From a virus: a stretch of DNA of 34,287 nt. Position numbers and translations under genes: made by a program. Positions 21,548 through 29,577 of the stretch are shown piece by piece (position 1 is the stretch's first letter; every line of letters starts with the position of its first letter). Below the pieces are notes generated by a model. It was not told where the DNA came from and searched no databases. It saw nothing but the letters and a program-made list of their open reading frames with translations. Location: positions 1 through 34,287 of the IMG/VR virus record IMGVR_UViG_3300034198_015007, one strand, 5' to 3'.

Positions 21548-22331
21548 TAAATCCGTTTATGGTATAATAGGTTATATTTCATCTCAAGAGGATTTAGACC
21601 TATTAGAACAATATATCCTTTACAACTTACCAGTTTTAAAAGAATTTAAACAAGTAATTGTTACCACTAATTATAGTAGTGGTAGATCTTATCCCTCATA
21701 CCAAACTCAAAATAAAAAATTATGGAAAAAGTATTTTCCTGATTGTATTATTTTAGATTCTGTAGTAAATAGAGGTCATAATTTTGGAACAGCTGATTTA
21801 GATAATCTAATATTTGAGTATTGTAAAGAAAATAATATAGAATGGCTTTGTAAGGGGGCAAATGATATGATTTTTGAAGAATCAATTTTAAATAAAGAGA
21901 TTGATGAAGCTGATTTTTATTATTTGAATGGAATTGGATATGGTGGAATGATTAAATATGATTTTGATTTTAATAGAATCATAAATGAAGATTTTTATCC
22001 TCAAACTAATTTTTATTTTATAAATATATCTAAAATAGATTATATAAACAATAAATTTTATTTAAACGAAACATATGAATATATTCAATCTATTCCCAAT
22101 TATAATGGAAAAATATGGGAATATATTAATGGATGGTCTTGTGAAAGTTTCTTAAAAGAATGTATTCAAAGAAATAAACTTTCTAAATATCACCTACTCC
22201 CTATAGAAAAATATTATACCTTATTACAATTAATAAAATCTCAAAACATTCATGATTCAAGCCATAAAAATATAATGGCTGAAGGAATATGTCATTTTCA
22301 ATTTCCTAATCAAACAATAATAAAAATATGA
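21525..22331 (+). CDS. Putative glycosyltransferase, GT-A-like (268 aa)
   Basis: Resembles a nucleotide-diphospho-sugar transferase in layout: VYGIIGYISSQEDLDLLEQYI, then FKQVIVTTNYSSGRSY, then VNRGHNFGTADLDNLIFEYC. The last matches the N-R-G-x-x-x-G-x-x-x-x-N region that precedes the metal site of GT2-like enzymes. WLCKGANDMIFEE stands where the D-x-D is expected but has N-D, a weak version. The rest is aromatic-rich. Family not firmly identified. An 8-bp inverted repeat lies at 21662-21684 within the gene. Confidence 0.6.
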   Translation: MNLKQLINKSVYGIIGYISSQEDLDLLEQYILYNLPVLKEFKQVIVTTNYSSGRSYPSYQTQNKKLWKKYFPDCIILDSVVNRGHNFGTADLDNLIFEYCKENNIEWLCKGANDMIFEESILNKEIDEADFYYLNGIGYGGMIKYDFDFNRIINEDFYPQTNFYFINISKIDYINNKFYLNETYEYIQSIPNYNGKIWEYINGWSCESFLKECIQRNKLSKYHLLPIEKYYTLLQLIKSQNIHDSSHKNIMAEGICHFQFPNQTIIKI

Positions 22332-23002
22332 ATTTAAATGAGTTATTTAATAAATACCAATCCGATAAAGGAGATGGAGTTACTGTAAGACATAATTATG
22401 CTTACTTTTATGAAAAATTTCTTGAAAATAAACGAAATGAAATTAAATTAATATTGGAAATAGGAATATGTGGGGGTAAATCCTTAAAAGCATGGTATGA
22501 TTATTTTCCTAATGCTATTATTATAGGTTTAGATATAGATGATAAATCTATATATAATAATGATAGAACTTTTACATTTAAATTAGACCAATCGAATCAT
22601 ACTCAACTAGAACATTTTGTTAAAGAATGTGTTAAAAATGGGTATAAATTTGATTTTATCATTGATGATGGAAGTCATCAAATGGCTGATCAACAACTTA
22701 CTTTAGGATATTTTTTCCCTATTTTAAAATCAGGTGGGGTATATTTTTTAGAGGATTTACATACATCTTTAGTTGATAATGGTTTTTTTCTTTATGGAAA
22801 ACCTATAGAAATTTATAACAATAGATCTAATACTACTTTATATTATTTAATGGAATCCATGTCTAGTATTTATTTAAATGAAGATCAAAATAAATACCTT
22901 CAAGAGAATATTAATACTATTGATATACATAATCAATTCAACATATATCAAGAACCTTGGTTTAAATATAGAAGTATAACTTCAGCTATAACTAAAAAAT
23001 GA
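22328..23002 (+). CDS. SAM-dependent methyltransferase (sugar O-methyltransferase-like)
   Basis: A 224-residue class I methyltransferase. LFNKYQSDKGDG and HNYAYFYEKFL are the lead-in typical of macrocin or tetracenomycin sugar O-methyltransferase relatives. Motif I is ILEIGICGGKSLKAW. IIGLDIDD is motif II, and FIIDDGSHQMADQQ gives the D-D-G-S-H metal and catalytic site. GGVYFLEDLHTS follows. Overlaps by ATGA at both ends indicate coupled translation. Confidence 0.9.
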   Translation: MNLNELFNKYQSDKGDGVTVRHNYAYFYEKFLENKRNEIKLILEIGICGGKSLKAWYDYFPNAIIIGLDIDDKSIYNNDRTFTFKLDQSNHTQLEHFVKECVKNGYKFDFIIDDGSHQMADQQLTLGYFFPILKSGGVYFLEDLHTSLVDNGFFLYGKPIEIYNNRSNTTLYYLMESMSSIYLNEDQNKYLQENINTIDIHNQFNIYQEPWFKYRSITSAITKK

Positions 23003-23589
23003 AAAAAATGAAAATAATTCAAATAGGAGCCAATAATGGAAAAAATAATGTTTTTGAATTTATTAAAGAAAATCAAAAATCTTTAGAGTTAGTAATATTA
23101 ATAGAACCCATACCTTTTATTATTGATGAATTGAAATCCCAATATAAAGATATAAATAATGTTATAATAGAAAATATAGCTATAACTGATGATGAAAATC
23201 TTAACCAAATGATTTTATATTATTTAGGAAATAGTAATTATGAAGTAAGCTCATTTAGTAAGAGTCATGTAATAACTCATAAACCTCCAGGTTCATCTTT
23301 TCCTTTAGAATCATTAGAAGTTTCTTGTTTAACTATTAATAAGATTATGACTAAATATAATTTAGAAGTGATAGATTATTTATTTATAGATACTGAAGGA
23401 TTAGATGTTCATATAATAGCTAGTATTGATTTTACAAAATATAAAATTAAAAATATCATATTTGAAACGGTCCATACTGATGGAGCGTTCAATAGAGGTG
23501 AAAATTTTAGTGAAATATGTAATTATTTAAATCAATTAGGATATAATTTATCAAATATAGATCAATCAAATATAAAAGCTAGTCTATGA
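22999..23589 (+). CDS. FkbM-family methyltransferase
   Basis: A 196-residue protein with motif I IIQIGANNGKNNVFEFI, ILIEPIPFIIDELKSQY (acidic SAM ribose contact), and the FkbM signature VIDYLFIDTEGLDVHIIASIDF. These enzymes usually O-methylate sugars or polyketides. It is the third methyltransferase in a row. The start may be 22999 or 23008 (second Met). Confidence 0.9.
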   Translation: MKKMKIIQIGANNGKNNVFEFIKENQKSLELVILIEPIPFIIDELKSQYKDINNVIIENIAITDDENLNQMILYYLGNSNYEVSSFSKSHVITHKPPGSSFPLESLEVSCLTINKIMTKYNLEVIDYLFIDTEGLDVHIIASIDFTKYKIKNIIFETVHTDGAFNRGENFSEICNYLNQLGYNLSNIDQSNIKASL

Positions 23590-24281
23590 AAATAATCTAT
23601 AGAATATCTGATGCAGGTTATAATAAAGTAAAACCAGCATATATACATAATAGTGCTTGTTTAAAAAACTTTTGTAAGGTCTTTTTTGACCATATATCTG
23701 ATATAAGGATAATTGCAGATAATTGTAGTGAAAAAACTATAGATATGATTAAATATTATATTGATCCAATATATATTGAAAAGGTATCTATAGGTCATGG
23801 TGCGGGGACATTTAACTTAGCTTTAGATAAGGCTTTAAAATTAAATGATGATGAGATTGTTTATTTTGTAGAAAATGATTACCTCCATCTACCCGATTCA
23901 TCTAAAATATTAAAGGAAGGGTTTGAATTAGGAGCATCATTTGTTTCTCTTTATGACCATCCAGATAAATATATAGACCCATCTCAAGGTGGAAATCCTT
24001 ATTGTTTAGGAGGAGCTGAAGATACTAGGGTATATTTAACTAAATCATGTCATTGGAAAATCACAAATAGTACAACAATGACATTCGCCTCTAAAGTATC
24101 CACTTTAAAAAGAACTGAATATATTATGAGAAAACATACTCAAGGAACTTATCCTAATGATTTTCAAATGTTTTTAGAATTAAGAGAGAATAATGAATTA
24201 TTAATAACCCCCATACCGGGTTATTCAACTCATGGAGAATTAGCTTGGTTATCACCTTTAATAAATTGGAGTCAAATATGA
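23586..24281 (+). CDS. Putative glycosyltransferase, GT-A-like (231 aa)
   Basis: Begins MKIIYRISDAGYNKVKPAYI. DIRIIADNCSEKTIDMI, GAGTFNLALDKALKLNDDEI and VYFVENDYLHLPDS lead to the E-N-D metal-binding position of GT-A folds. SHWKITNSTTMTFASKVSTLK and YPNDFQMFLEL follow as acceptor-side helices. I recall similar unnamed proteins from other phage glycan clusters, but not their substrate. It overlaps both neighbours by four bases. Confidence 0.68.
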   Translation: MKIIYRISDAGYNKVKPAYIHNSACLKNFCKVFFDHISDIRIIADNCSEKTIDMIKYYIDPIYIEKVSIGHGAGTFNLALDKALKLNDDEIVYFVENDYLHLPDSSKILKEGFELGASFVSLYDHPDKYIDPSQGGNPYCLGGAEDTRVYLTKSCHWKITNSTTMTFASKVSTLKRTEYIMRKHTQGTYPNDFQMFLELRENNELLITPIPGYSTHGELAWLSPLINWSQI

Positions 24282-25069
24282 TAAGTTTAATTATACCCAC
24301 ATACAGAAATCCTGATTATTTAGACATTTGTTTAAAATCAGCAATTGAAAATCAGGTAAATAAAAATGAGATTATAGTAGCGGTTGATGGTTTTATAGAA
24401 GAAAGTCAATCTATATTAGATAAATATAGAGATTATATTAAGATTTTAGATTTAGAAGTTAATAGAGGAATGCAAACCGCCCTTAATTTGGCAGTTATGA
24501 ATGCCAATAATGAATGTTTAGTTATTATTAACGATGATAATGTATTATGTAAAAATTGGGATATTGAAATTTTAAATCAATTCAAAGACGAATCAGTATT
24601 CACTATAAATCAAATCGAACCTGAAGGGCCAGGAATTTTTAATTTCCATGTTAAAGATTTAGGAAAACATCCTAAAGAATTTAGGTATGATGAATTTTTA
24701 GAATACGAATTAAAAATAAGAACTGATTCTTTAACCCCAGACGGAGGAATTTTCCCCTTTGTTATATCAAAGAAAAATTATATGATTGTGGGAGGGTTTG
24801 ATACTATATATCAATCACCCTTTATATGTGATTGGGATTTTTTTCTTAAATTAGATTTAATGGGAGTTAACTTTTACAGAATTTATAATTTAAATTTTTA
24901 TCATTTTGGGAGTGCCGCTACCAAAAATGGAAAAGAAGGAGATAAATTTAAACAAACTGAACATCCCGCAGCCCAAACATTTATATATAAATGGGGTATA
25001 GCCCCTCAATTATTTGAAAATAATAGCCATAGACCTAAAGGAAATTTTATAAAAGGAATTAAATTTTAA
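24278..25069 (+). CDS. Glycosyltransferase family 2
   Basis: Start taken at ATG 24278 (ATGA overlap); the longer frame from 24245 adds residues that do not fit the family. A 263-residue classic GT2 domain: MISLIIPTYRNPDYLDICL, EIIVAVDG, NRGMQTALNLAVMNANNE, then metal site VIINDDNVLCKNWD. Later FVISKKNYMIVGGFDTIYQSPFICDWDFFLK includes the E/C-D-W-D acceptor-side motif. Inverting transfer of a sugar is expected. Confidence 0.92.
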   Translation: MISLIIPTYRNPDYLDICLKSAIENQVNKNEIIVAVDGFIEESQSILDKYRDYIKILDLEVNRGMQTALNLAVMNANNECLVIINDDNVLCKNWDIEILNQFKDESVFTINQIEPEGPGIFNFHVKDLGKHPKEFRYDEFLEYELKIRTDSLTPDGGIFPFVISKKNYMIVGGFDTIYQSPFICDWDFFLKLDLMGVNFYRIYNLNFYHFGSAATKNGKEGDKFKQTEHPAAQTFIYKWGIAPQLFENNSHRPKGNFIKGIKF

Positions 25070-25071
25070 AA

Positions 25072-26073
25072 ATGAAACAAACTATATTAATTACAGGAGT
25101 AGCAGGTTTATTAGGAAGTAGATTTGCAGATTGGATAATCCAAAACCACCCAGAATGTGAAGTTATAGGGATAGATGATTTAAGTGGGGGATATTTAGAA
25201 AACATACACCCAAAAGTAATATTCTATAATAATAATTTAGTAAAAGATGATTTAAATTCAATTTTTAAATCTCATAAACCTGATTATGTATATCATTTTG
25301 CAGCATATGCTGCGGAGGGGTTATCTCCTTTTATAAGAACTTATAATTATGATAATAATTTAAGAGCTACAGCTTCAATAGTTAATGAATGTATTAAACA
25401 TAATATAAAACGTTTAATATTTACCTCAACTTTAGCAGTTTATGGTCATGGTAATGGTGGGGTATTTGATGAAAATCAAATTCCTAAACCTATAGATCCG
25501 TATGGGGTAGCTAAATATGCTTGTGAAATGGATATTCAAATAGCTGGAGAACAACATAATTTAGATTGGTGTATAATAAGACCTCATAATGTATATGGAA
25601 TTAAACAAAATATTTGGGATAAATATCGTAATGTGTTAGGGATTTGGATGTATCAATATATGAATAATGAACCTATGACTATTTTTGGTGATGGGAATCA
25701 AACTCGAGCTTTTAGTTATATAGACGATATTTTATATCCTTTATGGAATGCCTCAATTTTACCTCAAGCCTCTAAAGAAATTATTAATTTAGGAGGGATA
25801 CAAGAATTTTCAATTAATGAAGCTAATAAAATTCTAAGAGAAGTTATTGGGGGAGGGGAAGTAATTTATAAAGAAGAAAGACATGAAGTTAAACATTCTA
25901 TACCTACATTTCAAAAATCTATAGATATTTTAGATTTTAAACATAAAACTGATTTAAAAGAAGGATTAACTCATATGTGGGAATGGGCTAAATTACAACC
26001 TGTAAGGAATAGATTTATTTGGTCTAATTATGAATTAGATAAAGGAATATATAGTTTTTGGAACAATAATTAA
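25072..26073 (+). CDS. NAD-dependent sugar epimerase/dehydratase (extended SDR)
   Basis: A 333-residue enzyme. TILITGVAGLLGSRFADWI binds NAD (G-x-x-G-x-x-G), IDDLSGGYLENI binds the ribose, and VYHFAAYAAEG follows. The catalytic triad is visible as TSTLAVYG (Ser/Thr) and DPYGVAKYACEMD (Y-x-x-x-K). IIRPHNVYG is the substrate-loop motif of UDP-glucose 4-epimerase relatives. It makes or interconverts an NDP-sugar for the preceding transferases. The cassette ends here. Confidence 0.92.
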   Translation: MKQTILITGVAGLLGSRFADWIIQNHPECEVIGIDDLSGGYLENIHPKVIFYNNNLVKDDLNSIFKSHKPDYVYHFAAYAAEGLSPFIRTYNYDNNLRATASIVNECIKHNIKRLIFTSTLAVYGHGNGGVFDENQIPKPIDPYGVAKYACEMDIQIAGEQHNLDWCIIRPHNVYGIKQNIWDKYRNVLGIWMYQYMNNEPMTIFGDGNQTRAFSYIDDILYPLWNASILPQASKEIINLGGIQEFSINEANKILREVIGGGEVIYKEERHEVKHSIPTFQKSIDILDFKHKTDLKEGLTHMWEWAKLQPVRNRFIWSNYELDKGIYSFWNNN

Positions 26074-26082
26074 AATATAAAC

Positions 26083-26394
26083 ATGCCTCAAAAAACACCA
26101 TTAAAACTAGATATTAAACTTCCAGAACATCCTTTAGATGAGAATTTAGCATTACCTGAAGATTATTGCCAATTACTTTTAGAGAATGCTCTGGGGTTAT
26201 TAAAAGAAAGTATCAATAAGAAAAAGAAAAAATGTATTTTATTTGAAATAATAAATTATGATTATAAAGTTGTAGTAAAACAAAATCAATTTATTAATAT
26301 TTTAAATAAAGGAATTGAATATTATGAAAAAATAGAAGATTTTGAAAAATGTTCTGAGTTAAATAAATTAAAAAATAAGCTAAATGAGAGATAA
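26083..26394 (+). CDS. Hypothetical protein, paralogue of the gene at 27947 (103 aa)
   Basis: A small helical protein with a proline-rich start and a strongly basic middle (KESINKKKKKCILFEI). The C-terminal ILNKGIEYYEKIEDFEKCSE segment aligns with LEKNLLIYEEIEEYETCSE of the protein at 27947, so the two look like distant duplicates with a shared helical hairpin. Function unknown. Overlaps the next gene by 11 bases. Confidence 0.7.
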   Translation: MPQKTPLKLDIKLPEHPLDENLALPEDYCQLLLENALGLLKESINKKKKKCILFEIINYDYKVVVKQNQFINILNKGIEYYEKIEDFEKCSELNKLKNKLNER

Positions 26395-26779
26395 ATATAT
26401 TTTTAAAAAATTATTTTTAAATATATTAGGGGCTGAAGTTGAAATTCAGGGAGTAACTGTATCTGAAGAAGAAAAAGAGAAACGTCTGTTTATTAGATTT
26501 TTAGATTCATTTCAAGAATGTGTGGTTAGGGTAAAAGAATTAGAAGAAAAATTTAGTTTACCTTTATCTATATGGGATCTAAAATATATTCAAACTATAG
26601 AATTACTTTTAGAATATTCTTTAGATGATTATATCATAGATGCTATATCTTGGTATATTTATGATTATCCATTTTTAGAAGAAAAAGATAGATATATTAA
26701 AGAAGTTGATGGAGATCCAATTCCTATAAGAAATAGTGAAGATTTTTACAATTTTATTTGGCATTTACAAAATGGTTAA
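26384..26779 (+). CDS. Hypothetical protein (131 aa)
   Basis: An acidic, helix-rich soluble protein with many aromatic residues, for example LSIWDLKYIQTIELLLEYSL and IIDAISWYIYDYPFLEEKD. No known domain and no membrane segment. The TTTG of the next promoter lies in its last codons (WHLQNG). Confidence 0.75.
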   Translation: MRDKYIFKKLFLNILGAEVEIQGVTVSEEEKEKRLFIRFLDSFQECVVRVKELEEKFSLPLSIWDLKYIQTIELLLEYSLDDYIIDAISWYIYDYPFLEEKDRYIKEVDGDPIPIRNSEDFYNFIWHLQNG

Positions 26780-26788
26780 CTATATTTA
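26757..26788 (+). promoter_or_regulatory. Promoter (TTTG-N20-TATATTTA)
   Basis: TTTG 26757-26760, a 20-base spacer, TATATTTA 26781-26788, then 24 bases to the ATG at 26813. Confidence 0.75.
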
Positions 26789-26812
26789 TGTCTTGAAAAA
26801 TTAAATAATTAA

Positions 26813-27130
26813 ATGAAACAAAATGTGAACTGCCTTGGATGTGGTGAGCCTATCCATCCTAAACGACTTGAAATTTTACCTAAAACTAAACACTGTGTTA
26901 AATGTTCTGAGACGGGTAAAAAACGTGGAGTTACCGTTCAATTAGGTGAAGAAGATCATACATATAATGATATTGTAATTATGGAAGAGGATCAATTTTT
27001 CCGTTATCTTTCTCAAGAAAAAATGCACATTATTAATGAGAGTAAAGCCGAAATCCAAAACTTTGATTCAGATATTACAGATCTTAGAATAGTTAATATT
27101 GAAAATTTAAATCAAGATTTTATTGAGTAA
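26813..27130 (+). CDS. DksA/TraR-type zinc-finger protein
   Basis: The 105-residue protein begins with a C4 zinc finger, Cys7, Cys10, Cys28 and Cys31, in the DksA/TraR arrangement: CLGCGEPIHPKRLEILPKT then HCVKCSETG. The family binds the RNA polymerase secondary channel, but the long coiled coil of DksA is missing here. The C-terminal 70 residues are acidic and mixed. A modulator of host RNA polymerase is possible, and so is a simple zinc-binding adaptor. The stop overlaps the next start. Confidence 0.75.
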   Translation: MKQNVNCLGCGEPIHPKRLEILPKTKHCVKCSETGKKRGVTVQLGEEDHTYNDIVIMEEDQFFRYLSQEKMHIINESKAEIQNFDSDITDLRIVNIENLNQDFIE

Positions 27131-27771
27131 TGCCTTCACCTAAACCTTTAACTAAAGAACAGATTTTATATGGTATGTCTCATACATTATCTAATAGAGC
27201 ATGTGCCCGGTTTCTTAATGTAGGATATACCCATTATAAAAGATATGCTAAAATGTATAAAAATGAAGAGGGTGTATCTTTATTTGATGTCCATAAAAAC
27301 CCTTCAGGAAAAGGTATTAGAAAATGGTTAGGTAATACAGGTAGAGTTCCTCCCTTATTAGACCTTATAAATGGTATAATCCCAGTAACTAGTTTTTCCC
27401 CTGAAAAGGTTAAACGTAGATTATTTGCTGAGGGGTATTTAAGGGAGGAATGTTATATTTGTAAATTCTCTGAAAGAAGAGTTTTAGATTATAAAATTCC
27501 TTTACTATTACATTTCAAAGATAAAAATAAGAAAAACTATAGGTTAGATAACTTACAAGTATTATGTTATAACCATTATTTCTTATTAGTTGAAGATGTA
27601 TTTAAAGCTAATGAAATTGCTCAAATTGAAGATTCAGTTCCTAAAAATAATACAACTGAACTTATTAATTGGGAATTAGATGAATACCATTTAAGTAGAT
27701 TACAAGAGTTAGGATTATATGAAATCCCTAAACCAGAAGATGATGGTTCTGATTTGATATCTAGGATTTGA
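27130..27771 (+). CDS. HNH-like protein with N-terminal helix-turn-helix
   Basis: Residues 15-40 (SHTLSNRACARFLNVGYTHYKRYAKMY) look like a helix-turn-helix. A linker with NPSGKGIRKWLG follows. The C-terminal half carries a Cys pair, EECYICKFSE, then PLLLHFKDKNKKNYRLDNLQVLCYNHYFLL. That matches the HNH layout (H in LLHF, N in RLDNLQ, C/H in LCYNH). The zinc part has one Cys pair plus Cys/His, so it may be a nuclease or a zinc-binding structural derivative. Homing or packaging-related cutting is possible; the target is unknown. Confidence 0.7.
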   Translation: MPSPKPLTKEQILYGMSHTLSNRACARFLNVGYTHYKRYAKMYKNEEGVSLFDVHKNPSGKGIRKWLGNTGRVPPLLDLINGIIPVTSFSPEKVKRRLFAEGYLREECYICKFSERRVLDYKIPLLLHFKDKNKKNYRLDNLQVLCYNHYFLLVEDVFKANEIAQIEDSVPKNNTTELINWELDEYHLSRLQELGLYEIPKPEDDGSDLISRI

Positions 27772-27783
27772 TTTATATATTTA
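27753..27783 (+). promoter_or_regulatory. Promoter (TTTG-N19-TATATTTA)
   Basis: TTTG 27753-27756, a 19-base spacer, TATATTTA 27776-27783, eight bases before the ATG at 27792. The upstream box lies in the end of the HNH-like gene. Confidence 0.6.
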
Positions 27784-27791
27784 TCAAAGAA

Positions 27792-27947
27792 ATGAAACAT
27801 AAAAAACATGATGAAATTTTGAATAATTATTCAAATACCAAGGCTAAACATTTAGAAAAATTAGCTTCTAAAATGTTGGATAATCAAGAAAAATTAGATA
27901 AATTACGTGATAAAAAATCAAAAGGAAAATTTTTAAAATATTTTTAA
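27792..27947 (+). CDS. Small basic helical protein (51 aa)
   Basis: ATG at 27792, stop overlapping the next ATG (TAATG). The product is almost one long charged helix (TKAKHLEKLASKMLDNQE then KLDKLRDKKSKGKF) with a basic end, so a coiled coil or nucleic-acid-binding helix is likely. It is too short for standard gene finders, but the promoter before it and the coupled start after it support it. Confidence 0.6.
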   Translation: MKHKKHDEILNNYSNTKAKHLEKLASKMLDNQEKLDKLRDKKSKGKFLKYF

Positions 27948-28240
27948 TGGTTACTTTTAAATACGATAATCCCAGACAATTTGTAGAAGATCTTAAAAAT
28001 AATCCTAAAATTCTAACTGAATTGACTATGGATGTTATTAGAAATAAATCTGAGGATAAATCTAAAATTATCCTAGCTCAAGTACATTTTGATTCAGGAG
28101 AAATATTAGATATAAATTTTAATCTAACTAAGGAAAATATAGTTTTGACTCTCGAAAAGAATTTATTAATTTATGAGGAGATTGAAGAATATGAAACATG
28201 TTCTGAAATTGTATCTTTGATTGATAAATTTAAAAATTAA
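27947..28240 (+). CDS. Hypothetical protein, paralogue of the gene at 26083 (97 aa)
   Basis: An alpha/beta protein starting MVTFKYDNPRQFVEDLKNN. The C-terminal helices (EKNLLIYEEIEEYETCSEI) are like those of the 26083 protein. Unknown function. Start overlaps the preceding stop. Confidence 0.72.
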   Translation: MVTFKYDNPRQFVEDLKNNPKILTELTMDVIRNKSEDKSKIILAQVHFDSGEILDINFNLTKENIVLTLEKNLLIYEEIEEYETCSEIVSLIDKFKN

Positions 28241-28244
28241 AAAA

Positions 28245-28790
28245 ATGTTTTACCATTACAATAAAAGTACCCTAAAATTAACTAAAATACCTTTAAAGTA
28301 TTTAATTGCAATTGCATTATCAATTTTATTGATTTCATTAGGTGTAGGTTTTGTTCTAAAGAAAAAAGAAACCCATACTCAAATTGCTAAGATTAATATT
28401 GAAAATAAACCTGAATTTACTGAGGATAGTTTAATTAATTTATTAAAATCCTTAAACATTAAATTTCCTCATATTGTTTTGGCTCAATCTAAAATTGAAA
28501 CAGGTCATTTTAAATCTAAAATATTTTTAGAAAATCATAATTTGTTTGGTATGAAACATGCTCGTCAACGAGCAAGTACCGCTAAAGGAACGCAATATAA
28601 CCATGCTTATTATGATAGTTGGGTATTATCTGTATACGATTATGCCTTGTATAGTTGCAGGTATTTAAGCGGTTTTAAAAATGAAACTGAGTGTTTAGAA
28701 TATCTAAAAAATACCTATGCTGAAGATCCAAATTATGTGAATAAAATTAAATCAATTGTTAAAAAAGAAAATCTAAAAATTAAATTTTAA
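28245..28790 (+). CDS. Membrane-anchored glucosaminidase (GH73-like peptidoglycan hydrolase)
   Basis: Start chosen at 28245; the longer frame from 28221 overlaps the previous gene. Residues 15-40 (PLKYLIAIALSILLISLGVG) form one hydrophobic segment with basic residues in front, a signal anchor. The catalytic part has HIVLAQSKIETGHFKSKIF, with Glu of KIETGHF as the likely acid, followed by NHNLFGMK, which matches GH73/FlgJ-like N-acetylglucosaminidases. DSWVLSVYDYALY and YAEDPNYVNKIKSIV are the expected later helices. It may be a signal-arrest-release type endolysin or a tail-associated lysozyme. An anchored enzyme fits the first better. No holin gene is recognised next to it. Confidence 0.85.
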   Translation: MFYHYNKSTLKLTKIPLKYLIAIALSILLISLGVGFVLKKKETHTQIAKINIENKPEFTEDSLINLLKSLNIKFPHIVLAQSKIETGHFKSKIFLENHNLFGMKHARQRASTAKGTQYNHAYYDSWVLSVYDYALYSCRYLSGFKNETECLEYLKNTYAEDPNYVNKIKSIVKKENLKIKF

Positions 28791-28794
28791 AAAC

Positions 28795-28962
28795 ATGAGT
28801 AAAAGTAGTGCTAAACAAAGAGCCCAAGTTGTGACTGAATGGTATCAATGGTTAAACAAAACTTATGATCGTAAACCTAAGAAACCAAAATTTATAGTTA
28901 TTGATGAATTGGAAGAAGAAATGTTAGAAACACATGAATATAAACCTAAATTCATTCGTTAA
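28795..28962 (+). CDS. Small hypothetical protein (55 aa)
   Basis: ATG at 28795, four bases after the preceding stop. The sequence is basic at the start (SKSSAKQRAQVVTEWYQWLNK), has a KPKKPK turn and an acidic middle (DELEEEMLE). Similar short proteins beginning with SSAK are common in phages, with no known role. The coding frame is supported by its tight spacing. Confidence 0.55.
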   Translation: MSKSSAKQRAQVVTEWYQWLNKTYDRKPKKPKFIVIDELEEEMLETHEYKPKFIR

Positions 28963-29104
28963 ATATCTTGAAAATACTCCTGATGAATATTTAATACAGG
29001 TATGTGTATTAAATCCTAGAATGATGATTTATATATGTTTAGGGTATGCTATAGAATATCAATTAGTAGTAGAAGAAAAGAAAGATTTGGCTTCCCTGAA
29101 ATAG
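28934..29104 (+). CDS. Small hypothetical protein (56 aa)
   Basis: ATG at 28934 inside the end of the preceding small gene (29-base overlap, other frame). The product MNINLNSFVKYLENTPDEYL then has a hydrophobic stretch (IQVCVLNPRMMIYICLGYAI) and ends KKDLASLK. Supported by a clean frame up to the promoter at 29086. It may be a small membrane protein. Moderate confidence because of the overlap. Confidence 0.45.
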   Translation: MNINLNSFVKYLENTPDEYLIQVCVLNPRMMIYICLGYAIEYQLVVEEKKDLASLK

Positions 29105-29117
29105 ATATATAAATTTA
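29086..29117 (+). promoter_or_regulatory. Promoter (TTTG-N20-TAAATTTA)
   Basis: TTTGGCTTC starts at 29086; a 20-base spacer; TAAATTTA at 29110-29117; then 22 bases to the ATG at 29140. The same TTTGGCTTC box occurs at other promoters in the window. Confidence 0.72.
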
Positions 29118-29139
29118 GATCTGTAAATAATAAGATAAT

Positions 29140-29577
29140 ATGGCTTTGTGGGAATTTTCAAATTTGAATAAATACAATTCAGTTCACACCCGATTGATTT
29201 CAATGAGTGAATCTGATATAAATAGTCTAAATTTAGAAAATTTTGGGGTGTGTATAGTTAAAAGATTTAAATATAAACACACCCATCACATAGCCCCTAT
29301 GTTGTTTACTAATGAGAATGGTAAATGGATCTTACCCACATGGACTCCAGTTCATAAAGATACTCTCATGGAGGATATTGAATGGGTTATAGAAATTAAA
29401 AATGAACCAAAAATTGAATCTGATGTTTGGAAATTTAAATCATCTTCAGATGAAAGTATAATTTATACAGTTCGTAAGATAGGTTTAACATACAAATGTG
29501 ACTGCCCTGGAAGTTGGAGAGCTAAAGGAAAAGAATGTAAACATCTTAAGCTTGTAAAAGAAGGTTTGGCCTCTTAA
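29140..29577 (+). CDS. SWIM-type zinc-finger protein
   Basis: A 145-residue protein whose C-terminal 30 residues form a SWIM finger: YTVRKIGLTYKCDCPGSWRA followed by KGKECKHLKLV (C-x-C, then C-x-H). SWIM domains bind DNA or protein partners, for example in Shu2/SWS1-type recombination proteins. The N-terminal 90 residues have no recognised domain. The protein ends KEGLAS, where the last codons coincide with the TTTGGCCTC box of the next promoter. Confidence 0.85.
   Translation: MALWEFSNLNKYNSVHTRLISMSESDINSLNLENFGVCIVKRFKYKHTHHIAPMLFTNENGKWILPTWTPVHKDTLMEDIEWVIEIKNEPKIESDVWKFKSSSDESIIYTVRKIGLTYKCDCPGSWRAKGKECKHLKLVKEGLAS

Noticed and set aside
21662-21684. 8-bp inverted repeat TACCACTA/TAGTGGTA in a glycosyltransferase-like gene
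   Set aside because: Short, with a 7-base loop, inside a coding frame and with no nearby signal. Chance is a sufficient explanation.
28559-28574. Hairpin TGCTCG-TCAA-CGAGCA in the glucosaminidase gene
   Set aside because: Only six pairs, inside conserved coding sequence and without a T-run. It is likely incidental.
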